DNA of 64,000 nucleotides from Takifugu bimaculatus (lineage: Eukaryota > Chordata > Actinopteri > Tetraodontiformes > Tetraodontidae). Location of the stretch: positions 11,240,804 to 11,304,803 of the forward strand of contig CP034986.1 of assembly GCA_004026145.2 (NCBI GenBank). Reading direction: 5' to 3'. Below are positions 49,431 to 60,300 of this stretch, in pieces. Within the stretch, counting starts at the first letter, position 1; every line of letters starts with the position of its first letter. Both the position numbers and the translations under genes were made by a program. Under the pieces are notes generated by a model. It ran no database searches. It had not been told where the DNA came from and saw nothing but the letters and a program-made list of their open reading frames with translations.

Positions 49431-51278
49431 TCATCAAGCTCTTAGGCCGCAGAAGCAGCAGCGGCAGTGGCGGCGTTAGAGGCAGCAGCAGCCACAGAAG
49501 CTTTTTAAATGCTGCGTACTTGCTACCAGATCAGCTTCACAATAAACAAGCCACATGGAAGCTAAGGCTGTTAGCTTTGACCACTTCAACCACTGAATGT
49601 AAAAGTACGGAAGAAGAGCAGAACTTGATCCAGTGTGCACGCCATCAGCACCTCCACCTACCTCTACCTCTTCCGTCTTTGTGTCCATGCTTTCATTTTT
49701 AATCTGTGAACACTATAAATTAACCCACTTGCTTACATCAACACAGCATTGTGTGTGTGTGTGTGTGTGTGTGTGTTCTTGTATCTTCATTTTTCCAGTA
49801 AAGAGAGGACATTTTTTGGAAGTGAGGACATTTTGAATGTGCCCTCACAACTTCAAAGGACTGTTTGAGGTAGGGGGTTAGTTGGGATACCAAGGGTTCT
49901 GAGGCAGGGAGGTGGATAATGCTTTAAGTCTAGGAACATCCTCACAAAGATAGCAGTACAAGGGTGTGTGGGACCGAGAGGACACGGGGATGTTGAACAC
50001 GACTGAAATGAATCATTGGTGTAATTTGAAACAGCAAAATGTTAAAAAATGAAATGAGAAATGTAAAAATAACTTTCGGAAGCAGAGGCAGACAGGGATA
50101 TATGGACACAGGAGCGGAAAACCTGAGGAAAATGAAGAGACAGACTCAGGTGTTTGATGAGACAGAGTTGGTGGTGAAATGAGACACCAGTGAGATTTGT
50201 AAAGAGGAGGTCAAACTTCTGAACCCAGCTGAGCTTGTTTACTCGTCATCACGTCCCCCTGCTGTGACGCCACCTCTGTGGCCGATTCAGACACTGCCAC
50301 GATGGAGCTGAGTAGATGATGATCAGAACCAGGAGGCTGGTTCACCTCGATGATGTCATTTCCTCCACTTCCTGTTTGACCTAATGGTTACTGACCGCTC
50401 CAGTGGATCCGCACCAGCAGGGATCCTTCTGTTAGTGCAGCACTCTTGTTGCTCACTGATCTTACATTTTGTTATCAGTTATTATTTATTTTTAGCGCCA
50501 AAATAGTGGAAGTCATCAAGCACAATGTTCTTCAGAAGTGAAAGTCAGCAGGGAACTTACCCAACTCCCGCTCCCTGCTGGATGTCTAGGCTGTCAGGTG
50601 AATGATTTATCTCCCGCCCCTCACCGCCCACTGTAAATTAAATAGCACAGTCGAAACGATTTTTCTTGGTGAGCAGGAGAGCGCTTGTGGCTAAAAAAAC
50701 ACATAGCAACTACTGTTAATCACAACGTGGACAACAAATGAAGCGCACAGACACATCGACTGCTACTAGCCAGGGGCGTCATGTCATTAATCGCCCAGCA
50801 TTCCTGCTCCTCAGACATCACAATGATGACACCAGCACACGCACCACAGGTTATGAAATAACATCGTACTTTAATTCAATTCAATTGTTATATTTAAATT
50901 TTTTCAGATTTGGGTCACAAAATTAGGCTTCCATTACGCTTTTAACTGAATTTTCACTCTCCAAAATACTTGAATTCTCAATGTTTCCCTCCAGACAATT
51001 TGAGCTTTAACGGCATCTTTATTTATTTGGAATTCAATTTTTATTTTGTTGTCTTGTTAAATAGAGCAGAGTTTCGATGTCATGAGCTTTTGACTATTGG
51101 CTTCAATTTACTTTGTCATGTCTTCATGAGATGAGTCAGAAACTTTTGCCTTTCTTTTTTTATTGCAAATTTCCGTTACTTTTTCACGTATACAACAATG
51201 GCAAATTTAGATAATTGAATTGTCCTTCGACCATCATTTTACATTTTTTCTCTATTCTAAAATAACAAAATACTATTA
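49431..51278. other. Intergenic DNA upstream of mrps9
   Basis: No coding exon is supported. It begins with a GCAGCAGCGGCAGTGGCGG tract, then a GT array and a dispersed repeat copy. The 50,600-51,270 part is AT-rich and non-coding. Confidence 0.45.
49745..49985 (+). repeat. Dispersed fish repeat associated with (GT)n, copy 1
   Basis: Starts with the GT array at 49751-49776, then GAGGACATTTTTTGGAAGTG, CAACTTCAAAGGACTGTTTG, GTTAGTTGGGATACC, GGATAATGCTTTAAGTCTA and CATCCTCACAAAGATAGCAG, ending AGTACAAGGGTGTGTG. The same order of motifs is present at 57010-57372 in the same orientation. The repeat class is unknown to me. Confidence 0.8.
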
Positions 51279-51337
51279 ACTTCCGGTTATCAAAACGACT
51301 TCCGCTCTGACGTCACTGCTGACAGACAAAATGGCGG
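51279..51337 (+). promoter_or_regulatory. mrps9: mrps9 proximal promoter (ETS, CRE, YY1 motifs)
   Basis: ACTTCCGGTT begins at 51279 and ACTTCCGCTC at 51298; both are ETS/NRF-2 (GABP)-type sites. A perfect CRE, TGACGTCA, lies at 51308-51315. AAAATGGCGGCC at about 51328 is a YY1-type motif overlapping the start codon. This TATA-less combination is typical of nuclear genes for mitochondrial proteins. The transcription start is probably within about 40 bp of the ATG. Confidence 0.7.
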
Positions 51338-54300
51338 CCCCCTGTGCACGATCTGTTGGCTCATTTTTGTTAAAATGTGGAAAATGCAGCTCGAATTCGA
51401 CTATAGTTGTGTCACAGGTTGGTCTGCAGATAAACTATTAATTCGACTTTCTCGAACAGGTTGAAATTGGAAATGTTTATCAAACTGGAGACACTGACGT
51501 CCTTCAGTGTCAATGCTGCTGTTTACGAACTCATGTGCATTATTTTAAAGTTAAAGGAAGCGTGTTTGTTTCGCTAAACGTACTGTTGTTCAAAATTTGT
51601 TATAGTGTCACTGAACGCAAGAACCCGTGGTTGGTTCGGCTCTTGGTCAGTGCTGCTAACGGTCCGGTTTATGCCCTCCAGGTTCTCCACAGGCGGATAT
51701 GTTTGAGCTCCGCCGCCCGCAGGAAGAACATCCCGGCTCCGGGACGAGAGAAGTTCAGCCAGGAGTTCATCCAGAAGCAGGTGGAGGAATTTAACATCGG
51801 GAAACGACACCTGGCCAACATGATGGACGAAGACCCGGAGAACTTTAGTCAGGAGGACATAGACGTAAGAACCCACGTTCATTTTCTTCCACGAAACTAA
51901 AACAGATGGATTATTTCCATTATTTAGAAGGTGCATTAATTCAGACTTCATCGTGTAAGTTTCAGCGGGTTTCAGTAACTATTTAATTTCATTGTGCATT
52001 TTTAGTTGTGATTCTCATTGATTCTGATTTGAAGAGCCGGATCAGTGAAAATTAGTCCTAAATTAATTTAAGCTGAAGTGGATGTCTAAATGACAGGGCC
52101 CCCAAAGTCCCACACGTTACACAACACAAACTTAGACGCTCCTGTGATGGATCGACTCTGTCGCCTCAAGAAATCAATCATTATGGTCATCATTTGAAAA
52201 TAAAGCAAATTAACATGTCTGAAATAATGAATACTGAAGCAAATTATATCAGAAATGAAATGAATTAAATTGGCTCTGTGATGCAGCTCTGATTTGCTCC
52301 AGTGTTAGCATTGGTGTTAGCATTAGCGTCACCTGTCAGCTGCAGCATATGAGCGGACAGGTGTGACCACCTGGGCCCAATATGCTGCAGCTGCCACATT
52401 CGTCACGCTCTTGAACCAATTCCAACACATCAGCCTCAATTCTAGGGAGGCTGTAGTCCGTCCCAAAGTGTCCCTCCCGCATAATAAACAGAGACATCAG
52501 AGCGGACGGTGAAACCAATGTGACGTCCAGCGGCAAGAACTGAGGACTTGTGGCGTAGAACCGATCTCTGTGAGGAGCTACACCTGTTTAAACGTCACCT
52601 TTGGAGACTCTGGTCATCATCTTTGTCAACATCAGATTGCGTAATGTTACCTGAGTGATGTGATGATGTCAGCATCATGTGGGCTGCTGCTCCTCCCGGA
52701 CATGTTTCCTGCAGGAGAAACTAGTTTGATTGGACGTTTTATCAGGAGCCTGTAGCCACCAACGCGCCACTGTCATGTTATTTACTGGACTTTCTAATGG
52801 TGTCTTCTTCTGTGGTCGACAGCGCAGCATCGCCTACCTGTTTCCCTCTAGCCTGTTTGAGAAGAAGGCCCGTCCTGTCATGAAGGTACGACCATAAACC
52901 TTTTTGCATTCAGACAGGATAAGAAGATAACCGGTCTCTTCCTGTTCTCAGCATCCAGATGAGATCTTTCCGAAGCAGCGAGGTATGTGTCCCCCCTGTT
53001 TATCCTCTGTTGTGCTTCTTGTGAAGCTCCCATCTGACGCTTGTTTTCTGCAGCCGTCCAGTGGGGCGAGGACAGGCGGCCGTTCCATTTCCTGTTTTAT
53101 ACGGGGAAGCAGTCCTACTATTCGCTGATGCATGTGAGTCCCTGAGCAGTCATACATAATCAGTCCATTAGATGTTTTCTGCATCTCTGGCTTAATAATT
53201 CTAACAATAATGGGAGTTTTAGTTTATTTTAAATTAATTTAGTTTCTTTAGATGTTTAGTTTTGGACAAAATGAAGCAGGGACATGAGAAAGCCAGTATT
53301 GACGCTTTCAGGGTGAATCTCTCAGTTTTGATCAGTTCTTTCATTGTTTGTAGGAAATTTACAGTAAAATCCTGAATGTGGAGAAAGTTCAGGATCGTCT
53401 GAGAGCGAAGGGACTGTTCAGCCCTCATGGAAAGAACCTGTGAGTATGAAAGCAGAACAGAAATGTTGGCGTCACCGTCAGGGGGAATATGTCACAGTAC
53501 TGACAACAGTGCCGTGGTTTAAATGTTTTGCCGAAAGTGAATTCCGAGTTTTAAAATGGAAATAGTCTTCCGGAGTTTTCCCCATGCGCACGTATTAAAT
53601 ATTGTTAAAATGGGTCTGTAATAACATGTCTAGCTATTCACGGAGTCCCGCTGGTATTGAAATGATTTTCGTCAACAGCTTCTGTTACCATGGTGATAGT
53701 CCAGGAAGAACAGACAATGTGACAGAAATATTCACTTAAGATTAGCTACATGCTAACACTGAAGCGCCGCTCCGAGCTCAGCCCAGGCTCTCCCGTGTTT
53801 CTGCAGATCTCTGGGAACCAGCCGGTGGCTCACGAAAGAGGAGCTGGAGTTGCAGCTGGTGGAGACCATGTCACCCAATGACGTAAGACCTCTCTCTTTC
53901 ACACTCCTCCTCCTCACCTGTCAGCCAGGCAGTAACCTGACAACGCTGTCCTTCCGGATCAGTACACCCACTTCCTGCAGCTGATGGAGCGTCTGGTCTC
54001 GCTACCAGTACAGCTCCAACGAGGAGGAGTTTGTTCTGCAGTACCGCCGCCAGCTGGAGGTTCAGTCCAAGAAACAGACAGTACCACCGCTGCAACAGGA
54101 CGACAGGGGCGTGGCCTTCACCACAGCTGAAGGTACACACACTTCCTGCCCCCATTCAAACACGACTCCTCTGAAGGTGGCTGGTAGTGCCCACAGTTTG
54201 CTCCTCAGGACTAACCTGATGATTAAAAGATCCAAGAAAAGCTGTTGGTCTGGTGTTAGATATGCTTCTGCTCTTGAAAATATCTCCACCTGTGAGTGTA

Positions 54301-55022
54301 TGAGCTTATTGAGGGTGGTGATTAACATGGTTGGTGGCCCCCACTGTCCTCACTGTGAAGGAGGAATTCAGGCTGTTGTGTGGAGGTAAAATGACATTAG
54401 AACAGGTGATTGGAAATTCTGTTAATGTCTGATTGTCTGTCCTACACTAATAAATCAGAGTGTTTGATTGTTTCTTTTGCTGTCAGGTCGCAGGAAGTCA
54501 TCCACGTCGTCTGTGACTCTCAAAGACTGTGGCTCCGGACGTGTTATCATCAATGGTCAGGACTACCTGCACTATTTCCCCATCCTACAGGACAGGTGAG
54601 AGGAGGGTGTAGTCACACACAGACACAGACATTCACCCGCTTTCACACACCCGTGTTCCTCCCTCAGAGAGCAGCTGATGTTCCCGCTGCAGTTCGTCGG
54701 CCTGCTTGGACGATTTGACCTGGAATGCAGCGTGAGCGGAGGTGGGCGGTCCAGCCAGGCTGGAGCATTGCGGCTTGCCATCTCAAGGGCGTTATTGTGC
54801 TTCCTGTCGGAGGGCGAGGTGGAGAACCTAAGACAAGGTCAGCGTGCTGGATTTGGTACTGACCTGTCAGAGAAGCATTGGTTTTATGTGTTTATACTGT
54901 GTTTTTTGTGGTAGTTTTTATTGATTTTAGCTGGTCTGTTAACTCCGGACCCACGAGTGAGGGAGAGGAAGAAGCCTGGTCAGGAAGGAGCGAGGAAGAA
55001 GTTCACCTGGAAGAAGCGCTAA
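51331..55022 (+). CDS. mrps9: Mitochondrial ribosomal protein S9 (uS9m), 11 exons, frameshift in exon 8
   Basis: Component of the mitochondrial small ribosomal subunit. Exons: 51331-51417, 51682-51864, 52823-52885, 52952-52982, 53054-53133, 53354-53439, 53807-53882, 53963-54132, 54487-54595, 54668-54837 and 54931-55022, all GT-AG. The N-terminal part has QVEEFNIGKRHLANMMDEDP, RSIAYLFPSSLFEKKARPVM and QWGEDRRPFHFLFYTGKQSY, matching vertebrate MRPS9. The C-terminal third is the uS9 fold: SGRVIINGQDYLHYFPIL, SGGGRSSQAGALRLAISRAL and DPRVRERKKPGQEG, ending RRKFTWKKR and TAA. Total length is about 382 codons, close to human (396). The summed exons give 1147 nt, one more than a multiple of three: exon 8 shifts frame between LMERLVS and YSSNEEEF near 54000. 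Read literally, translation stops at TGA 54128-54130 after 257 residues, losing the uS9 domain. Conserved later exons suggest a sequence error or recent mutation rather than an old pseudogene. Confidence 0.93.
52337..52393. repeat. Nested palindrome in mrps9 intron 2
   Basis: Outer arms CAGCTGCAGCATAT (52337-52350) and ATATGCTGCAGCTG (52380-52393) are perfect reverse complements. Between them lies CAGGTGTGACCACCTG (52358-52373), whose ends CAGGTG/CACCTG also pair. AGGTGTGA is a T-box half-site and CAGGTG/CAGCTG are E-box cores. Confidence 0.7.
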
Positions 55023-55149
55023 TAAGGAACAATCATCCCGTGACGTGCGTTCTGCACAAGCTGCAGTGACGCTCTGTGGCCACCTGATGGCAGCAACTGT
55101 CCACCAATACAGCAGATCTCCATCAGCACGTTGATCAAATGCCAATAAA
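55023..55149 (+). terminator. mrps9: mrps9 3' UTR and poly(A) signal
   Basis: A short 3' UTR follows the TAA. AATAAA at 55144-55149 (CCAATAAAAACG) is the only canonical signal close to the stop, so cleavage is expected near 55,165. Confidence 0.7.
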
Positions 55150-55539
55150 AACGACTTTATTGCATTCATTACATTCTCTTCTCTATTTCACATCTTAATG
55201 GCGTTTTCGTACAATTCAGATCACGTAAGTGTTGAGAGGTGTTTAAATATAGTTGTCTGGGTTTTTGGAAACAAACAAAATCCAGATGTGGGTAGAAAAC
55301 GGTCGATTGAAAACCCATTTTAAGGGAATTTAAAGTTATTAAGTGTTTTAACTGGTTTCCACTTATGGTGAGTTATTTTGTTTCTCAACGCAGAATAGAG
55401 TCATTATTAAACTTCACGCAGGGCAGCTGGTCGCTTTTGTTTTCTCAGATTGGCTGATATACTAATTTTGATAAAAGATATACTCAGTTTGGAATACTCA
55501 AAGGAAAACGATCGACACATGTATCAGACGCATCAATTA
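55150..55539. other. Intergenic spacer between mrps9 and slain1
   Basis: AT-rich sequence without an exon. It is compact spacing: the next coding start is about 560 bp past the mrps9 poly(A) signal. Confidence 0.5.
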
Positions 55540-55711
55540 CCTGTAATCGGTCAGAGGGTGGGCGTGGTTGAATGTAGGGGCGTGGTCGGTGGTTGTGGGC
55601 GTGGTTGGTGTCTCATTAGTGGAGCTGTCAGGCTGTCTGGCAGATTTCCTCCCGGTCCACAGAAGCTTCTCTTCGCAGACCTATGGTTCTTTCGTCTTTC
55701 TTCTATTCGGG
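55540..55711 (+). promoter_or_regulatory. slain1: slain1 promoter region with three GGGCGTGG boxes
   Basis: GGGCGTGG occurs at 55560-55567, 55578-55585 and 55597-55604, all in the same orientation, with a GGTCGGTGGTTG between the last two. This is the CACCC/KLF-Sp binding core. The boxes end about 110 bp before the start codon. No TATA box is seen. Confidence 0.5.
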
Positions 55712-57329
55712 ATGCCGGAAGTAGACCTGAAGAACAACAGTCTGAACACGGAGGTGGAGGTGAAAAAGCTCCAGGACCTGGTCCGGAAGCTGGAGCGGCA
55801 GAATGAGCAGCTTCGGAGCCGAGCCGGCCCATATGCGCTCCCTGCCACCGGGGGATGCCGGCTGTCCAGCCCGGAGGAGACCATCCCGTACTTTCTGGCC
55901 CACACTGACGAATCCAAAATGTCGATCTTGGACGAACTGGAGCTTCTGGACCTGAGCTCTCTGTCGTGTTTGGACGAGTCTGAAGAAACCTGGTAAGTTC
56001 TAGTCCACTCTGAACCTTTCTGGAGCAGCTGGACCTGAACAGATCCGAGCACAGGTGAGCTGCGCGTTCACCTGGAGGATGAAAATGCTCTAAATATTCA
56101 CTTATATGAGGCCAATAGCGCGGATCCCCACGCAGTCACCAGATATTCCGACTTTCCACAGTTTTTATTGACTGTCCAAAAAAGTCTTTAAAATCAGGCA
56201 AAGATTCCAACAGGTTAGAATCATCTCACAAGTTACCCATGATGCATCTGGACCTGGTTCTGAATGTCCACCTGAGGTTTCTTCTGTGTTTGTGAGGAAG
56301 CAACTTTCAAGGAGATTTTTTTTTTCATTCGTTAAAATGAAAGTTTGATCCAGGCGCTGAAACCTGAATAATTAACTAAAGCTTGTCAGGCAGCAGGGCC
56401 AACTCTGACCTTGACTCTTTAGGCTTTACACCTCATCCAAAAGTCCAGACAACAAGATCACACCTCTGCAGTGGTGCCGGCAGGTTCTGGACCAGCCCAG
56501 GTCAGAGGTGAGCACCATCGCCGGGCCGATTACCCTACGACAGGAACCAGGTAAATGCAGAAACATTTGATCGGTGATGAACTTTTTGGATATAGGTTGT
56601 TGGGGGGTGTCCAGTCTTTCAGAACTCTAGAAAAGTATATTTATTCAGTGATTAATCGAATGAGCAATAACTCCGATCAGTCAATATTAATAGTAACGAG
56701 TTTGAGGTCGGCTTCTTTTATTCTACCTAAACACTTAGAAGTTCATCTTTAATCCCTGCCAGGATTAAACCTGTCACATGATCCATTACATCATCATTAA
56801 TGCTGTCACTCAGGACACAGTAGAAGTCTGTCTGACTGTCTCCATGGTTACACCAGGTTAAAATATGCTCTGTTGTTGCACTAAAGTTTCTGACTGCAGC
56901 CTCAGTAGAAATAACCATCTTATCAATCCACAAACATCCATTCTCTAATCAGTAAACTTGACCAGTTTGCATTATTTAACATCATTACATCATTTCTGAA
57001 GAAACAAAGAGTATTGTGTATGTTTTTGTGTGTGTGTTTGTGCTCTTGTACTGGCTACATTCTGAGTGCCAAAACATTTATTCTACTATCAAAGTGAGGA
57101 CATTCTTGGGATGTGAGCAAATGTTGGCTGGTCCTCAGAACTCCAAACGACTGTTTAAGGGTTAAGACGTGGTTGTAATGTTGAGGTTAGAACTGGGTTT
57201 AGGTTAGCACCATGGTTAGGTGGTTAGTTTGGATGGTTAGGCTAAGAAGCTGGGTAATGCATTACGTCTATCAAAGTCCTCACAAATACAGAAGTACAAG
57301 TGTGTGTGTGCATGCGCGTGCGTGCGTGC

Positions 57330-57374
<45 letters not shown>

Positions 57375-60300
57375 ATAAAGCGGCTTTGTCGGATTCATGA
57401 ATGGAGCGCCCGGTGTCCATCTCTCTTCTGATTTGGATTAAATCAGTCATCTGAATCAAGAAAATGATCAGACTGATGAAATCACAGCATTTATCAATTT
57501 TAACCGTGTTTAATTACAGCTCAAGTTATTGATCCAGTTTTAGAAGGATCAAAAGATTCATGTTTCCTAAGAAAACAATTCAACCCTTTTTATTTTCTTA
57601 AAATTTGAGAAAATGTATCAACTTTTATCCCAAGTTTTTTTTGACGTATTTGATTTAGTAAAATGTTCCTTTGGTCTCTGAAATGAAGCTTCTTCTCTCT
57701 CCAGCGGCTCTGGGTCGTGGCTCCTTCTGTAGCCCCTCCCCATGTTCTCCTGGCCCCGCCCTTCTGCGGACATCTTGCTCCACCCCCCAGGCCTCAGAAA
57801 AACTACACGGTAACCTGGCAACAAACAACAGTTCACCAGTCAGTCTTCGGAAAGCCACTTTTGTTACATTGTCCTGCTAACCAAAAACATCGTCTTCTGG
57901 TCAAAGCTCATGTTTCAAAACTCTTGCAAAAAGAAAGTGATTTATTGGTCATGTGACATACAAGGAAGTGGACTCAGGTTCAGCGTCCACACCAGCCAGC
58001 GTGAAGACGCTCTCTCTGTGTGCTGATATTCTGCTCAACAGTGCTCTGTATTTCCTATGAGGGAAGAATCAGAGGGTCTGGAAGCAGCCCATCTCCTGAC
58101 CCTGGACGGGTAAAGTCCTGGACCTAGGGCCGACTGGTTCTGATGATTTTCTCTGCAGGCCGGTCTGCTCTGGTCTAGTTTGATGGCCGACCCACTCAGT
58201 GATGGAAGAACAGACTGGAAGTGTGTTGGTTGGACTTGAACTAGAGGAACCGCAGCTTCTGCGGGGCCTGTTTTGCAGACCGTCTCTATATGAGAGGACC
58301 ACTTCAGTTCTCGAGACACGGTGAAACCCTGAAACCATTAAGAGCCCCCGGTAGACACAGTGGTTTTGAAGATAGTGAGAGAGGGGCTTCAATCTCTACA
58401 GTTTTGGGTGGGTGCAGCTGCAGACTTCACCAGGATACCAGTCTGTTCCACCTGTGTCTGTAAACTAATTCATCACCTACGCTGATGAGGTTGATGATGG
58501 CGTCCTCCAAAAACTTCAGCGGTTCGGCTGAAGGGTCACTGGAGATGCAGTGGTTGATGCAGAGGGAGAAGAGCAGGGGGGCGAGGACATAGCCCTGCTG
58601 GGCGCCGATGTTGAGTGCACAGGTGCTGGATGTGTTGCTCCGTAGGTGACAGGTGGAGCATCTGGGTGAGCTTTGGATCACGTCTAGAACAATGGCGTTT
58701 GAAGCTACCTTGGTGCAAGCACCCCTGGTAACACGGAGACAAAAATGACGGAGCCCATTTTCAAAAGTTTGCAGATTCTGGCTCTCTGGGCGTCGTTCTT
58801 GGTGCAAACGTAACGAAGCCTGGTTGTTTTTATTGTTGCGCAAACAGGCCGTTGGTGTTTCAAAGGATTTAATTGATCACAGAATCAGGGCCCCCGGTCC
58901 TTTAATCCTATGGTGGAGGACTTTAGGGACCAGAGCAATGGTGAAAGCAGGAGGTGATCTGTTGAAGATCTGGGTAAGGATGGGTGTCTACTGGTCAGCA
59001 CAAGCTTTCAGGCAGGAGGGTGAGAGGCCATCTGGTCCTGGAGCCTTCCTGGGCCCTGATAGACAACGTTTTTGGGTGAAAATGCAAAACTTTAAGGCAA
59101 TTGTGGCTGTCATTTTTGCACTAGAACACCAGAAAACCGAATGATACGAAAACGGGCCTAAGAATAAAGAGTTTTGAAAATGCTTCTGCATCCGTTGTAA
59201 AAACACAAAGCGGAGCTGTAGGCAAGTGAGCTGGTGCAACTAGTTTAAGTTTTATAGTTCAAGGTTGCCTGTAGAAGCAACTTCACCTCATTGTGGGTTG
59301 ACTGGGAAACGTTGGTGCTCACCACTATAATCATTGTTTGGAAACCATCTAAGACTGTTGACTGTTATGTGGGTATGTCTACTTCATTACCGCCACCTAT
59401 TGGCCTGGCATGTGTCCTACAGCATATTGGTGGTGCGTTTGTCTGAAGGGGGTCAGGCTGGTCTCCAGCCTCTGGAACAGCAGACAAACATCATCTTCAC
59501 AGTTCTTCCATGCAGGTGGGGAGGCAAGTTGGTCGTGCGGGGGAGGGACGAGGGTGGTTGTTTATCAAAATAAAGAGCTTTGGCATGTTTCCAACCCCTC
59601 AGTGGAGTATTTATTTCAGCTGTAACAGAAGAGAAAGTGAACTGTTCTGTCTTTTCGAGTGACGCGTCCTGTCATTTTTACAGCTCCACCCCTTCTCTGC
59701 TCGCCACGCCACCCAACCCTGCAGCACTCACTCAGCCCTGTCAGGAGGGAACTCCTTCCCTCTCCAGCTAGGAGAACACCCACAATGATCCCTCACAACT
59801 CCAGTAAGTTAGCATCCTCTGTTAGCGCCCCCTGTTGGTGCCCTCTGTTAGCTGACTCCCTTTCCCTGCTGTTGCTCTTATGTTGAAATGAAGGCTTGAA
59901 TTTTTGATGTTTAGAAGGCGGGAGTGTCTCAAGTGGCCCTTTAAGCCCTCAGTTGTCGGTGGATTGTGGTCTGGGATCTTCAGACATAGACGACTCGATG
60001 GTCCAGGGGTATAAACTACAGGACCTAATGGACGTCCAGGTGATGGCGCGTCTTCAGGAGGAGAGTGAGTCTGGAACCTTAAAAACAAAATGGCTTCCAA
60101 ATATTTGTCAGCATCTTCAGTAAAACCTGTTTATAATAATTTTATTGATGGAAATGGATCAGTCATGTGACCAGTCACAATTCCTATTTCCCTAATATTT
60201 TAACATCAGATCTCAGAGCTCATCGCTACAGCAGCTTCATTAACCCATTGAGGTGTGTGTGTGTTTTTCTGTGTGTGTGCATGCGCGTGTGTGTATGTGT

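Noticed and set aside
53999..54012. A 13-nt GT-AG intron that would restore the mrps9 frame
   Set aside because: It is far below the minimum length for spliceosomal removal and has no branch site. An indel or error is more likely.
56508..56513. Alternative slain1 exon 2 donor (GTGAGC)
   Set aside because: Using it moves exons 3-4 into a frame with a stop in exon 4. The GTAAAT donor at 56551 keeps all nine exons open.
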